Positions 18,251 to 26,841 of a stretch of 64,000 nt of DNA are shown here, piece after piece. The position numbers were made by a program, and so were the translations under genes. Location: positions 186,001 through 250,000 of the forward strand of contig DASXOB010000002.1 of the NCBI GenBank assembly GCA_036494545.1, written 5' to 3'. Position 1 is the first letter of the stretch. The number at the start of each line of letters is the position of its first letter. Origin of the DNA: JAICXG01 sp036494545 (GTDB lineage: Bacteria > Verrucomicrobiota > Verrucomicrobiia > Chthoniobacterales > UBA10450). Below the pieces are notes generated by a model, which was given only the letters and a program-made list of their open reading frames with translations, searched no databases and had not been told where the DNA came from.

Positions 18251-19143
18251 TGTCTCCGCACGCGGCACTGCACGATCTCGTCTTCCGACGCTACGTCGTG
18301 ATTGTCGGATCTCTCCTCCTGCTCGCAGGCCTGGTCCTGGGTCTTCTGCTGGTCGTGTTTCGAAAAAGGCTGGAAGCGGTGTGGATGACCTATCTTTCCT
18401 GGCTTTGGCTCGCTCCGCTCATCGCCCTCTTCATCTTTGCCGGGCGCGCAGTTTTCCTCGCCGGGCTCACTGTGATTGCCGTCCTGGGGTTCCGCGAATT
18501 CGCGCAGGCGACGCGAATGAATCGCGACCGGTGGATCATGAGCACGATCTACCTGGCTCTGCTCGGATGTGGAATTGCGTTACTCCTGCAACTTCCTTCA
18601 GTTCTCATTCTCCTGTTGGCGATCATCGCGCTGGCGGTAAAGGGAGCGCCTGGTTCACTCTCGTTAGGCGCAATCGCCCTCATCTTTTTTGCCGGTGCGA
18701 TGGGTCAAATTGGGTTGCTGGCGAACAACGACAATGCCTACGGCTATCTCTGTTTTCTTTTCCTTGCGACGGAATTGAACGATGTGGCCGCGTTTATTTT
18801 CGGCCGAATCTTTGGTCGTCATCCGTTGCTGCCGCAAGTCAGTCCACGCAAAACCTGGGAAGGATCGTTAGGCGCGCTCGCTTTTTCCCTCCTTCTTCCC
18901 TGGCTGCTGCGTTTCTCTTTTCCGTTCTTTGACGCGCGCCAGTTGATCTTGACCGGCCTGGTGATTGGGATTGGCGGACAACTCGGTGACCTCACGTTCA
19001 GCGCGCTCAAACGCATGCTGAGAATCAAGGATTGGAGCTGCGCCATTCCAGGACACGGCGGCGTTCTCGACCGGATTGATAGCCTGATCTTCACCGCGCC
19101 GCTGTTCAGCTTGCTGGCTCGATACTATTATCCGGACGCATGA
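18250..19143 (+). CDS. Phosphatidate cytidylyltransferase family (CdsA/YnbB-like)
   Basis: A 297-residue polytopic protein that should make a CDP-diacylglycerol-type donor from phosphatidate and CTP. The C-terminal CDP-diglyceride synthetase signature is present: SPRKTWEGSLGA and, further on, GDLTFSALKRMLRIKDWS followed by PGHGGVLDRIDSL. The ATG overlaps the previous stop by one base. It supplies the donor for the YnbA-like enzyme next to it. Because a main cdsA is expected elsewhere, this is probably the operon-specific copy. Two genomic words occur within 205 bases (18661, 18865), both Ser-Leu-Gly. Confidence 0.92.
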   Translation: MSPHAALHDLVFRRYVVIVGSLLLLAGLVLGLLLVVFRKRLEAVWMTYLSWLWLAPLIALFIFAGRAVFLAGLTVIAVLGFREFAQATRMNRDRWIMSTIYLALLGCGIALLLQLPSVLILLLAIIALAVKGAPGSLSLGAIALIFFAGAMGQIGLLANNDNAYGYLCFLFLATELNDVAAFIFGRIFGRHPLLPQVSPRKTWEGSLGALAFSLLLPWLLRFSFPFFDARQLILTGLVIGIGGQLGDLTFSALKRMLRIKDWSCAIPGHGGVLDRIDSLIFTAPLFSLLARYYYPDA

Positions 19144-19850
19144 TGAGAGTGGCGACAACCGTGGCACTCGAGCGCCGGGCAGTGGATCGTCTGCGTCGTT
19201 TTCCGCGCGAGACACGACCATTCGAACATGCTGTCCGCATCGGTCTTGCACTCCTGATTCGGGCGCTCCTGCGCGTTTACTGCCGCTTCGAAATCGTCGG
19301 TGAAGAAAATTTGCCTAACGACAATAAATCGTTTGTCCTGGTGGCAAATCATACCAGTCATCTCGACAGCGTTTGCCTCCTTGCGGCTCTGCCTTTGCGC
19401 AAATTGCATCGCGCTTTTCCTGTGGCGGCCGAAGATTATTTCTTTTGCAGTCTCGCCCGCGGCTGGTTCGCGGCCGTGGCGATGAACGCGTTACCTTTTG
19501 CCCGCCAGCTGCGGGTCCGCGAAAGTCTGGCGATCTGTGCGCAGCTTCTGCAAAAGCCCGGCAACGTCCTGATTATTTTTCCAGAGGGCACGCGGTCTCG
19601 TAGCGGACGGTTGCAACCTTTCAAGCCGGGCATCGGCGCATTGCTGGCGGAGCAGGAAGTGCAAGTGCTGCCCTGTTACCTCGATGGCGCCTTCCGCGCC
19701 TGGCCTAAGGGGCAACGGCTTCCGCGACCGCATAAGGTGCGCTTGTTCATTGGCGCATCGTTTTGTTGCACGGAGGAAGCAGCCGGACCGATTGCGCGCG
19801 AACTGCAACGTGCGGTGCAAGAGCTGGCAGTAGAAAATGGAAGCCGTTGA
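19140..19850 (+). CDS. 1-acyl-glycerol-3-phosphate acyltransferase family (PlsC-like)
   Basis: A 236-residue acyltransferase. The catalytic NHxxxxD motif is NHTSHLDS (about residues 77-84) and the glycerophosphate-binding motif is FPEGTRS (about 149-155). It is coupled to the CdsA-like gene by an ATGA overlap and overlaps the next gene by 14 bases. E. coli ynbABCD lacks such a gene, so here the operon also carries its own acylation step, perhaps making the phosphatidate or modifying the product. A genomic word (19313) reads Pro-Asn-Asp. Confidence 0.92.
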   Translation: MMRVATTVALERRAVDRLRRFPRETRPFEHAVRIGLALLIRALLRVYCRFEIVGEENLPNDNKSFVLVANHTSHLDSVCLLAALPLRKLHRAFPVAAEDYFFCSLARGWFAAVAMNALPFARQLRVRESLAICAQLLQKPGNVLIIFPEGTRSRSGRLQPFKPGIGALLAEQEVQVLPCYLDGAFRAWPKGQRLPRPHKVRLFIGASFCCTEEAAGPIARELQRAVQELAVENGSR

Positions 19851-21561
19851 AAAGAACTTTCCCACTTGGGACGGTACCGAGCTCTTCTACCGGGCGTGGT
19901 TGCCTAACGAACAAAAAGCGAGAAAGGCGCTCCTGCTTTTTCATCGGGGCCATGAGCATTCGGGACGATGGCAGGAGACGGTTGACTCGTTAGGCTTGGA
20001 GGAGGTCGCGATTTTCGCCTGGGATCAGCGCGGCCACGGCCGGTCGCCGGGAGTGCGCGGTGCGGCGGGCGAGCTGACGGAGCTGATCAAGGACGTAGAC
20101 GCGTTCGTTAGGCACATCGCATGTCGATACGGCATCGCGGTCGAAAACATGATCCTGCTCGCGCATAGTCTGGCGGCGGTCACGGTCGGTGCCTGGGTGC
20201 ACGATTATGGCCCACCGATTCGCGGACTCATCCTCGCGACAGCGGCCCTGGAAGTGAGACTATATGTGCCGCTGGCGATTCCGGCGCTGCGTTTGCAACA
20301 ACGGCTGTTTGATGGTGGCCAGATAAGCAGCTACGTGCGCGCGAGCATGTTGACGCACGACCCGCGCGAAGTAGCGCGCTACAACGCCGATCCGTTCATC
20401 TTTCGTCAGATCTCGGTCAACGTTCTGCTCGACTTACACGATACTGCGCGACGGTTGCTCGCAGACGCTGGCGCAATCCACGTTCCAACGCTGATGCTGG
20501 CGGCTGGGCGAGACTACGTCGTTAGGCTCGAAGCCCAGCGCGAGTTTTTTGATCGCCTCTCTTCATCCTGGAAGCAGATGCACGTCTTCCCAGCGATGTA
20601 TCACGCCATTTTTCACGAGCGCGAGCGCGCCCAGGTGGTCGCGCGGGTGCGCGCATTTTGCCACGAATGTTTCGCCCAGCAGCGGCTCAACGGTTCGCTG
20701 CGTCACGCTGATCGTTATGGCCACACCTGGGAAGAATTCGAGTGGCTGAAGCTGCGCGGCAGCCCTCGTTTTCTGATCGCAAAGGCGGCTCTGAAGCTGG
20801 CGGGTCGTTTGAGTAAGGGGATCGAACTGGGATGGCGGACCGGTTTCGATTCTGGTCAGTCGCTCGACTACGTTTACGAAAATCGGCCCGAGGGTTCGTC
20901 GCGTCTCGCCAGACTGGTGGATGCCAACTATCTCGACAGTCCTGGCTGGCGCGGCGTCCGTGTGCGCAAGGCAAATCTGAAAAAAGCGCTGTGCAATGTG
21001 ATCGACAAGTTGCGCGATGCTGAACGTCCTGTTCGCATTCTCGACGTTGCCGCGGGGGCGGGGCGTTATGTTTTAGAAACGATGCGCGAGCTGCCGGAAA
21101 TGCCCAGCAGCGCGATACTGCGCGATAACAAAACGGAGAATGTGGAAGCAGCGCGCCGGCTCGCATGTCAGTTTGGCCTCGAAAATGTCGCGGTGGAAAT
21201 TGGCGACGCTTTTGATCGTGCCGGGCTGGCGAATATTGCCCCTCGCGTGACGATCGGAATTGTTTCTGGCCTCTACGAACTCTTTCCGTCGAACGATGCG
21301 GTCGTGGATTCGTTAGGCGCGTTAGCCGAAGCGATCGAACCCGGCGGGTTTCTCATTTACACAAATCAACCGTGGCATCCACAGCTTGAGTTCATTGCGC
21401 GCGTTTTGCGCAATCGTGAAGGTAAACCGTGGATCATGCGACGGCGCACCACGCCGGAGATCGATGAGCTGGTGCAAAGCGCCGGTTTCGAAAAATGCGG
21501 TATGGAAATCGATCGCTGGGGGATGTTCACCGTCTCGATCGCCCGGCGTATTCAAGCTTGA
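19837..21561 (+). CDS. Bifunctional alpha/beta hydrolase - SAM methyltransferase (YnbC-like)
   Basis: A 574-residue two-domain protein. Residues 1-270 are a lysophospholipase-like alpha/beta hydrolase: FHRGHEHSGRW, DQRGHGRSPG, and a nucleophile elbow LLAHSLAAVT in which the usual glycines are alanine or absent. Residues about 390-570 are a class I methyltransferase, with motif I ILDVAAGAGRYV. E. coli YnbC has the same order. Substrates are unknown; a lipid is likely from the neighbours. It contains five genomic words (19902, 19987, 20105, 20519, 21310) in three different reading contexts, the densest gene in the window for this word. Confidence 0.9.
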   Translation: MEAVEKNFPTWDGTELFYRAWLPNEQKARKALLLFHRGHEHSGRWQETVDSLGLEEVAIFAWDQRGHGRSPGVRGAAGELTELIKDVDAFVRHIACRYGIAVENMILLAHSLAAVTVGAWVHDYGPPIRGLILATAALEVRLYVPLAIPALRLQQRLFDGGQISSYVRASMLTHDPREVARYNADPFIFRQISVNVLLDLHDTARRLLADAGAIHVPTLMLAAGRDYVVRLEAQREFFDRLSSSWKQMHVFPAMYHAIFHERERAQVVARVRAFCHECFAQQRLNGSLRHADRYGHTWEEFEWLKLRGSPRFLIAKAALKLAGRLSKGIELGWRTGFDSGQSLDYVYENRPEGSSRLARLVDANYLDSPGWRGVRVRKANLKKALCNVIDKLRDAERPVRILDVAAGAGRYVLETMRELPEMPSSAILRDNKTENVEAARRLACQFGLENVAVEIGDAFDRAGLANIAPRVTIGIVSGLYELFPSNDAVVDSLGALAEAIEPGGFLIYTNQPWHPQLEFIARVLRNREGKPWIMRRRTTPEIDELVQSAGFEKCGMEIDRWGMFTVSIARRIQA

Positions 21562-22211
21562 GCGTCCCTCGATCCGTTTCGCGTTGGCAGGCGCTGGCAG
21601 TGTCGATTGGCCTGTCGCTTTTATTCCTCGTGGTTTACGGCGGCTGCATTTGGATTACCTCACGGCGAAGAGACGTGGGCGTTTTCTATTTTCAATGGGA
21701 ACGCTCGATCCCGTTCCTGCCTTTCATGATCCTGCCATATCTCTCGATTGACCTTTTCTTTGTCGCCGCGCCGTTTCTTCTGCCTAACGAGAAAGAGCTT
21801 TGGCTTTTCGTTCGTCGGGTCGCAGCAGCAATTCTCGTCGCCGGTTTATTCTTTCTTGTTCTTCCTTTGCGTTTCGCTTTTCCGCGCCCTCCAGCACCTG
21901 GTTGGCTGGGCGTGCTCTTCGATTCCTTTCGCGCCTTGGACGCCCCTTATAATCTTTTCCCGTCACTGCATGCGGCGTTGCTCGCGTTGCTGGCGCACGT
22001 TTATGGGCGACGTCTGCGCGGTTTCTGGCGTGTCGCTGCTCTCACCTGGTTTATCCTCATCGCATTCTCGCCGCTCTTAACCCATCAACATCACGTAATC
22101 GACATCGCCGGTGGTTTCGCTCTGGGGGCGGCTTGTATTCTTCTCATCCCGGCAAGAAATCCCTCGCTTCCGCGGTCACAGAAGCGTCATGATGTTGCCT
22201 CGATGCCATGA
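21558..22211 (+). CDS. PAP2-type phosphatase, membrane (YnbD-like N-terminal part)
   Basis: A 217-residue polytopic protein with PAP2 phosphatase boxes: FPSLHAALLALL (the PSxH box) and HQHHVIDIAGG (the final HxxxD box). Its start is a TTG overlapping the previous stop (TTGA). E. coli YnbD joins a PAP2 domain to a dual-specificity phosphatase; here only the PAP2 part is present. It would dephosphorylate a lipid phosphate made by the operon, for instance a phosphatidylglycerophosphate-like intermediate. A genomic word (21782) reads Pro-Asn-Glu. Confidence 0.88.
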   Translation: MSVPRSVSRWQALAVSIGLSLLFLVVYGGCIWITSRRRDVGVFYFQWERSIPFLPFMILPYLSIDLFFVAAPFLLPNEKELWLFVRRVAAAILVAGLFFLVLPLRFAFPRPPAPGWLGVLFDSFRALDAPYNLFPSLHAALLALLAHVYGRRLRGFWRVAALTWFILIAFSPLLTHQHHVIDIAGGFALGAACILLIPARNPSLPRSQKRHDVASMP

Positions 22212-22648
22212 ACTACAATGAATTGATCCAGCTTTATTTCGAGCGCGGGACGGCGATGCAAAATTACTGGAACCTTTACGTCCTCGTGCTTGGCGGGATC
22301 CTCGCTTTTTCGTCGCTGCGCAAGCAGCCGGCCGGGACTACCACGCTCCTCGTTTGCCTGCTCTTTGTTTTGTTCGCGTACGAAAACCTGGGCGCGATGA
22401 AGGACTGCACCGCGCAGCGCTTTGCTGTCTTGACTGAAATCAAGCAATTCGACGCCAACGGCGGCGCGACAATTAATCCGAAGCCAATCCGAGACCTGCT
22501 CGAACCGACTTTGACTCCGGCCACATGGGGAAGCGTGAAGATGACGCATCTGATAAGCGACGTCCTGACGGTCGCTGCTCTGGTGGCGATGGAATTTCGG
22601 CGCCGCACTTTGCACGCCGGCGTTTCGGCAGCGAGGCAGTCGGTCTAA
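22208..22648 (+). CDS. Small membrane protein of unknown function
   Basis: A 146-residue protein with about three hydrophobic segments (YVLVLGGILAFSSL, TLLVCLLFVLFAYE and one near the C-terminus). Its ATG overlaps the PAP2 stop (ATGA), so it is the last coupled gene of the lipid operon. No family is recognised. Confidence 0.7.
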   Translation: MNYNELIQLYFERGTAMQNYWNLYVLVLGGILAFSSLRKQPAGTTTLLVCLLFVLFAYENLGAMKDCTAQRFAVLTEIKQFDANGGATINPKPIRDLLEPTLTPATWGSVKMTHLISDVLTVAALVAMEFRRRTLHAGVSAARQSV

Positions 22649-22666
22649 GCGGTTCACGGCTAGCGC

Positions 22667-23125
22667 ATGAAGAAGTTTCTCGCGAGCGCCTTGCTGCTCA
22701 GTCTCGCTTTTTCCGGCCCGGCGGCGGAGGCGAACGCAGTCGGCGATTTTTTTAAGAAGATCGGGCACAGCTTGTCCAAACTCGGCAAGAGTCAACCGTC
22801 GCCGAAAAGTACTCCGCATAAGAGCGGAAACACGAGCGAGAGAACATCGCCGACCCCCAGCCCAATGCCGACGCCCAACCCGGCAAAGCCTCCCGTGCAA
22901 TCAACGCCTGTTCCGACTCCGACGCCTGTCGACATCCGACCGGCGGCACTCGCTCCGCACGCTCATGCTCGGCGCGATGTGCCGTTTGGCGTGGCCGTGC
23001 CCAACAAGCCAGGCTTTGTCACCAGTCCCTATGCGCCAAATCAGGGTTACGTCGACGTCCGCGCTTTTCCACCCTCAACCGAGGTGCTTGATCCGTTTAC
23101 CGGCAAAATTTTTCTCACACCCTAG
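22667..23125 (+). CDS. Secreted proline/threonine-rich protein
   Basis: A 152-residue protein with a clear signal peptide (MKKFLASALLLSLAFSGPAA, cleavage near AEANA). A middle of low complexity, rich in Pro, Thr and Ser (about residues 45-90), precedes a more ordered C-terminus containing FVTSPYAPNQGYVDVRAFPP. It may be a flexible cell-surface or periplasmic linker protein. It follows the lipid operon by 18 bases. Function unknown. Confidence 0.7.
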   Translation: MKKFLASALLLSLAFSGPAAEANAVGDFFKKIGHSLSKLGKSQPSPKSTPHKSGNTSERTSPTPSPMPTPNPAKPPVQSTPVPTPTPVDIRPAALAPHAHARRDVPFGVAVPNKPGFVTSPYAPNQGYVDVRAFPPSTEVLDPFTGKIFLTP

Positions 23126-23182
23126 GAACTGCTAACAACTGCGGCTGGGTCGGCCTGAGTCTTGCTCTTTTGATCAGACAAG

Positions 23183-23605
23183 ATGAAGAATGGAGTGCGG
23201 ATTCTCGCGGTTGAGGACGAAACCGCAGTCGCGCAACTGCTCGCGCTCGTCCTGTGTGGTCCGAAATGCAACGTGACGACCGCGGCCGACGGGGCGGAGG
23301 CGTTGCTCAAGATTGACCAGCCCGGGCCACCTTTCGATATTGTGATTACGGATCATAGCATGCCGCACGTCACCGGACTCGAGTTGGTCCAGCAGTTGCG
23401 AGCCCGCAATTTTGAAGGAAAAATCGCGGTACTCTCAGCGCATCTAACGGAGAAAAATGTGCGTGCTTACGAAGAGCTGCACGTAGATCTCATGCTCTCA
23501 AAACCTTTCGATATTGATGAACTGCGGCGCGCCGTCGATATTCTCGCGGAACCGACACCGGTCCTGGTTGGCCGCGGTGCGAATTTATTTTCTGCGCATC
23601 GCTGA
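23183..23605 (+). CDS. Single-domain response regulator (CheY-like receiver)
   Basis: A 140-residue receiver domain with no output domain. The phosphoacceptor Asp is in VITDHSMPHV (about residue 54), the acidic pocket is VEDE near the start, and the conserved Lys is in LSKPFD (about 106). Such stand-alone receivers relay phosphate or bind partner proteins. No histidine kinase is adjacent. It converges on the HD-domain gene across a short spacer holding an inverted pair of genomic words. Confidence 0.9.
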   Translation: MKNGVRILAVEDETAVAQLLALVLCGPKCNVTTAADGAEALLKIDQPGPPFDIVITDHSMPHVTGLELVQQLRARNFEGKIAVLSAHLTEKNVRAYEELHVDLMLSKPFDIDELRRAVDILAEPTPVLVGRGANLFSAHR

Positions 23606-23641
23606 TGGCGCAACGGCGACTCAATCGGTGATCAGTTAGTC

Positions 23642-23687
23642 GCCTAACGAAAAGCTGGCCAAAATAATTCAGGCGATCTCGTTAGGC
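23642..23687. repeat. Inverted pair of the genomic 9-mer between convergent genes
   Basis: GCCTAACGA (23642-23650) and TCGTTAGGC (23679-23687) face each other across 28 bases, in the gap and 3' end of the convergent HD gene. They could form a 9-bp stem in RNA from either side. In Neisseria, paired uptake words in this position serve as terminators; here that role is only an analogy. Confidence 0.6.
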
Positions 23688-24280
23688 TGCGAAGGGGCGG
23701 CCGTTCCGGCCAGATCGAGGCGTGCGGCATCGGCCTTGAGCGCGGCGATCACCTCTCCTATCACCTCTTCCAACGGCATTCCCAACTCAGCCGCGCCGCG
23801 AACGATATCGTCGCGATTGACGGCGCGAGCGAAAGCCCTGTCCTTCATCTTTTTTTTCACCGCCCCGACGTCGACCTCGTGAATGCTCTTATTCGGTCGA
23901 ACCCGCGCAACAGCGACGACAAATCCGCTTAGTTCATCGACTGCGTAGAGCGTTTTCTCGAGCGGAGTCTCCCGTTGGATTCCCGAATAATCGGCGTGCG
24001 AAAGGACCGCGCGACAGACTTCTTCGCTCCAACCTTGGTCGCGCAGCCAGTCCGCGCCGACAAATGGGTGCCCTTCACTTGGGCTGCGATCCAGGTTTGG
24101 ATGTCGTTCGTAATCCAGATCGTGCAACAATCCAACCGCTTCCCAGAGGTCGGCGTTCGCTCCCCGCAAATGAGCAAAGTGCCGCATCGAATCAGCCACC
24201 GCGTAGCAATGCTTACGCAGACTCTCGGATTCGACCCACTCGTGAAGAATGGCTTCTGCGCGGCTAACAAGTGTCGACAT
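23669..24280 (-). CDS. HD-domain phosphohydrolase-like protein
   Basis: A 203-residue HD/HDIG-type protein. The metal motif is LLHDLDYERHP (His-Asp about residues 52-53), with an early His in RKHCYAVAD and a later LSHAD. These residues match the H...HD...H...D scheme of the superfamily, which hydrolyses nucleotides or cyclic dinucleotides. The C-terminal tail is helical. It ends in PSQPNEIA, where PNE is encoded by a genomic word. It shares its strand with the GNAT gene five bases upstream. Confidence 0.85.
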   Translation of the reverse strand: MSTLVSRAEAILHEWVESESLRKHCYAVADSMRHFAHLRGANADLWEAVGLLHDLDYERHPNLDRSPSEGHPFVGADWLRDQGWSEEVCRAVLSHADYSGIQRETPLEKTLYAVDELSGFVVAVARVRPNKSIHEVDVGAVKKKMKDRAFARAVNRDDIVRGAAELGMPLEEVIGEVIAALKADAARLDLAGTAAPSQPNEIA

Positions 24281-24285
24281 TGCAT

Positions 24286-24759
24286 TTAGAGGTTGCGGCT
24301 CATGATAACCGCTTCTTCCTCTTCGCGTGCGACATCAAAACCGAAGCGACCAAAAAGCCGCACCGCCGGACTGCCGGCCTTTACTCGCAAAGACACGGCG
24401 GTGAGAGTGGGGTTGGCGCGGATCATTTGCGTGAGAAGTGAAGCGCCAATGCCTCGCTGGCGATGGCCCGGGCGGACGACAAAAGGCAGCTCGACCGGCG
24501 AATCCGCCTGGCCGCTGCCTAACGACGAGCGAAGCCAGACTGCGCCGAGCAGAATTCCACTTTTTTCCGCGGCGAGAAAACCCTGATCGCCTTCTGTGCC
24601 CCAGCCTTCGACATAACGCGCGTATTGTGGTTCCCGCATGATCTCCCGCGGCGGCGGCGCGCTTTCCGCCGGAGTGAGGGCAAGATAAAGCATCTCCCAA
24701 AGAATTGCCTCGTCGTTAGGCGTGAGCGGCCGAAGAACGTAGTCAGAGGCGGTAAACAT
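24286..24759 (-). CDS. GNAT-family N-acetyltransferase
   Basis: A 157-residue acetyltransferase. The acetyl-CoA loop is RQRGIGASLL (about residues 102-111), followed by the typical AVRLFGRFGFDV helix-strand near the end. It precedes the HD gene with a 5-base gap, so they are likely co-transcribed. Acceptor unknown. Words at 24517 and 24713. Confidence 0.9.
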   Translation of the reverse strand: MFTASDYVLRPLTPNDEAILWEMLYLALTPAESAPPPREIMREPQYARYVEGWGTEGDQGFLAAEKSGILLGAVWLRSSLGSGQADSPVELPFVVRPGHRQRGIGASLLTQMIRANPTLTAVSLRVKAGSPAVRLFGRFGFDVAREEEEAVIMSRNL

Positions 24760-24819
24760 TTGGATGCTTACATTCTTTGGCTAAGCTGTCTTGTCCAGCA
24801 ATGGACTTCCGATCACGCC

Positions 24820-25650
24820 TCAGCCACGGGCGGCGAAGAGTGGATTTAGCTCGGCCGACTTTGCGCCGTCGCCGAGTAACGTGAAATCTCCTTCCTCGGC
24901 GATCTCGCGCGAGGCGCGAATAAAACTGCCCCACGCCGCCAGCGCCAGGCCGGAACCGACCGAAATGCGGCGCACGCCAAGATCGGCTAATTGGGCGAGT
25001 GAAAGCTGGGCGTTAAAGCCGGCGACAAGAACATTAACGGGTCTCGGCGCAACCGCTTTCACAATCTGAGCAATTTCGTCAGGCTCGGTCACGCCGGGAG
25101 CATACAGGCAATCTGCGCCAGCCTCAGCATATGCGACAAGCCGGTCGAGCGCGATTTGCAACGGGGACTCCTGCCTAACGAGAAACGATTCGCAGCGGCC
25201 GGTGAGGACGATGCCGGAGCCGGTGTCGTCGATCGCCCGGCGGGCGGCTGTGATTCGCTCGAGGGCGAGATTCTTCTCGTAGAGCGGTTGGTCGGTGCGG
25301 CCAGTGGAATCCTCGACGGAAAGGCCGGCGACGCCCGTGGCGACACAGCGCGCGACGTTTTCGGCCACTCGATCAGGAGAATCGGCGAAGCCGTTTAAGA
25401 AATCTGCGGTTACGGGCAGCGAAGTCGCGGTCACCACCTCGCGAATGTGCGTGAGCATCCCCTCCAACGAAACGCCGCCATCAGGACGTCCATGACTAAA
25501 GGCAAAGCCGGCTGAAGTGGTGGCGAGGGCCTTAAAGCCAAGATACTGGAGGTAAACGGCTGTGCCGATATTCCACGGGTTGGGCAAGACAAAACAGTCT
25601 TGCGTGTGCAGATGGCGGAATCGCTCGACTGCAATTTCGCGCGCATTCAT
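24820..25650 (-). CDS. Isocitrate lyase / PEP mutase superfamily protein
   Basis: A 276-residue TIM-barrel enzyme of the PEP mutase/2-methylisocitrate lyase group. Visible landmarks are LPNPWNIGTA near the N-terminus, LPVTADFLNGF (metal-site Asp), GVAGLSVEDST (the IED-like box), and the C-terminal GVRRISVGSGLALAAWG. The KKCGH lyase motif is absent, so it is not a classical isocitrate lyase; oxaloacetate decarboxylase-like or phosphonate activity is possible. I start at 25650; GGAGG lies 12 bases upstream, and an ATG at 25662 abuts that site too closely. Confidence 0.82.
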   Translation of the reverse strand: MNAREIAVERFRHLHTQDCFVLPNPWNIGTAVYLQYLGFKALATTSAGFAFSHGRPDGGVSLEGMLTHIREVVTATSLPVTADFLNGFADSPDRVAENVARCVATGVAGLSVEDSTGRTDQPLYEKNLALERITAARRAIDDTGSGIVLTGRCESFLVRQESPLQIALDRLVAYAEAGADCLYAPGVTEPDEIAQIVKAVAPRPVNVLVAGFNAQLSLAQLADLGVRRISVGSGLALAAWGSFIRASREIAEEGDFTLLGDGAKSAELNPLFAARG

Positions 25651-25812
25651 CGCATTGTTCATCCTCCATGTTACAACCCTCACCACATACGCGCACGAGA
25701 GCGGGCCATTTTACGCCCCGAGCACAACTCTGGCTTGCGAGCAGCGGATTTTTCCGAATGATGCCATAGATTCGGTCCTCAAAATGCTGAAGCTTTTCGT
25801 TTCACTTCCGGC

Positions 25813-26838
25813 ATGACCCCTCTCGTCAGCATTATCATTCCTACGTTCGATCGGCCTCATTTTTTGAAGGAGGCGATCGAAGCGGCACTGGCCCAGACGT
25901 ACCCCAACATAGAAGTCCTGGTTTTCGACAACGGGACGCTGGATGAAACCGTCGCCATCGTAGAGGAAATTGCGCGGCTCGATTCGCGCCTCATCTTTCG
26001 GCGCCACGAGCGCAATATCGGGATGTCGGCTAATTTCAACGCGCTCGCTGCCGCCGCCCGCGGCGAGTTTTTGGCCGCAATCGGCGATGACGATCGGCTC
26101 CTGCCGAACTTTGTCGGTCGCCTCGTTGCAGAGATGACACCGGAGGTAAATGTCGTTTTCTGCAATCACTACCTGATTGATGCTGACGGTCGACGTCTGG
26201 AAGAGGACAGCCGCGCCTACAATCGTCAATACGGACGAGAAATGCTCCCAGCCGGTGTTCTGGCTTTACCCGAAGCCGCCGTTTGGCGGCAATCAGTTGC
26301 GATGTCGGCCTCGCTCCTGCGTACCTCCGATATGCAACGGCTGCGTTTCCGCGAAGATTTGAATACGCCCGACGCGGAATTTTTTATCCGGTTGGCGTCG
26401 TTAGGCGCACGCTTTGTTTTCGTACCCGAATACCTGATGGAATATCGAGTGCACCTTGGCGCGGTGACGGTGGGCGGACTCTGGAGCGAGCAATTGGTGG
26501 AATGCCTCACGCCGATGGCGGTGCGACCGGAAGTGGAGCGTTACAAGCGACAGTTTCTTTCGCCCATGGTGGTGAATGCCGTCAGCCGTTGCCTGCAACA
26601 AGGCGACATGGAGCGGGCGAGGAGATTTTTGCGCAACAAATATTATCCGCGTCGTCGCCAGGCGAACGGCGCTTCAGTCTACTCCGCGGCGTTAGAGGAC
26701 GATCATGGATTCAGGCAAACGGTCGGCTCTTTTTTGCAAAATTTTTGCGCCAACCTTCCGCCGTCGATCGGCGCGTCCATTTATCGCACGATCCGAAAAA
26801 TGGGCGGCGCCAGTTTCGCCCGCAAACATGTTCACTAG
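25813..26838 (+). CDS. Glycosyltransferase family 2
   Basis: A 341-residue GT-A glycosyltransferase. The nucleotide-binding opening is VSIIIPTFDRPHFLKEAI, and the metal motif is GDDDRLL (about residues 93-99). No membrane segments are visible, so it is probably a cytoplasmic enzyme adding a sugar to a lipid-linked glycan. It directly precedes the sugar cluster (3-base gap to the SDR gene). But it contains the genomic word (26398, Ser-Leu-Gly), unlike the eight genes that follow; it looks like the resident gene at the left border. Confidence 0.92.
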   Translation: MTPLVSIIIPTFDRPHFLKEAIEAALAQTYPNIEVLVFDNGTLDETVAIVEEIARLDSRLIFRRHERNIGMSANFNALAAAARGEFLAAIGDDDRLLPNFVGRLVAEMTPEVNVVFCNHYLIDADGRRLEEDSRAYNRQYGREMLPAGVLALPEAAVWRQSVAMSASLLRTSDMQRLRFREDLNTPDAEFFIRLASLGARFVFVPEYLMEYRVHLGAVTVGGLWSEQLVECLTPMAVRPEVERYKRQFLSPMVVNAVSRCLQQGDMERARRFLRNKYYPRRRQANGASVYSAALEDDHGFRQTVGSFLQNFCANLPPSIGASIYRTIRKMGGASFARKHVH

Positions 26839-26841
26839 CCG

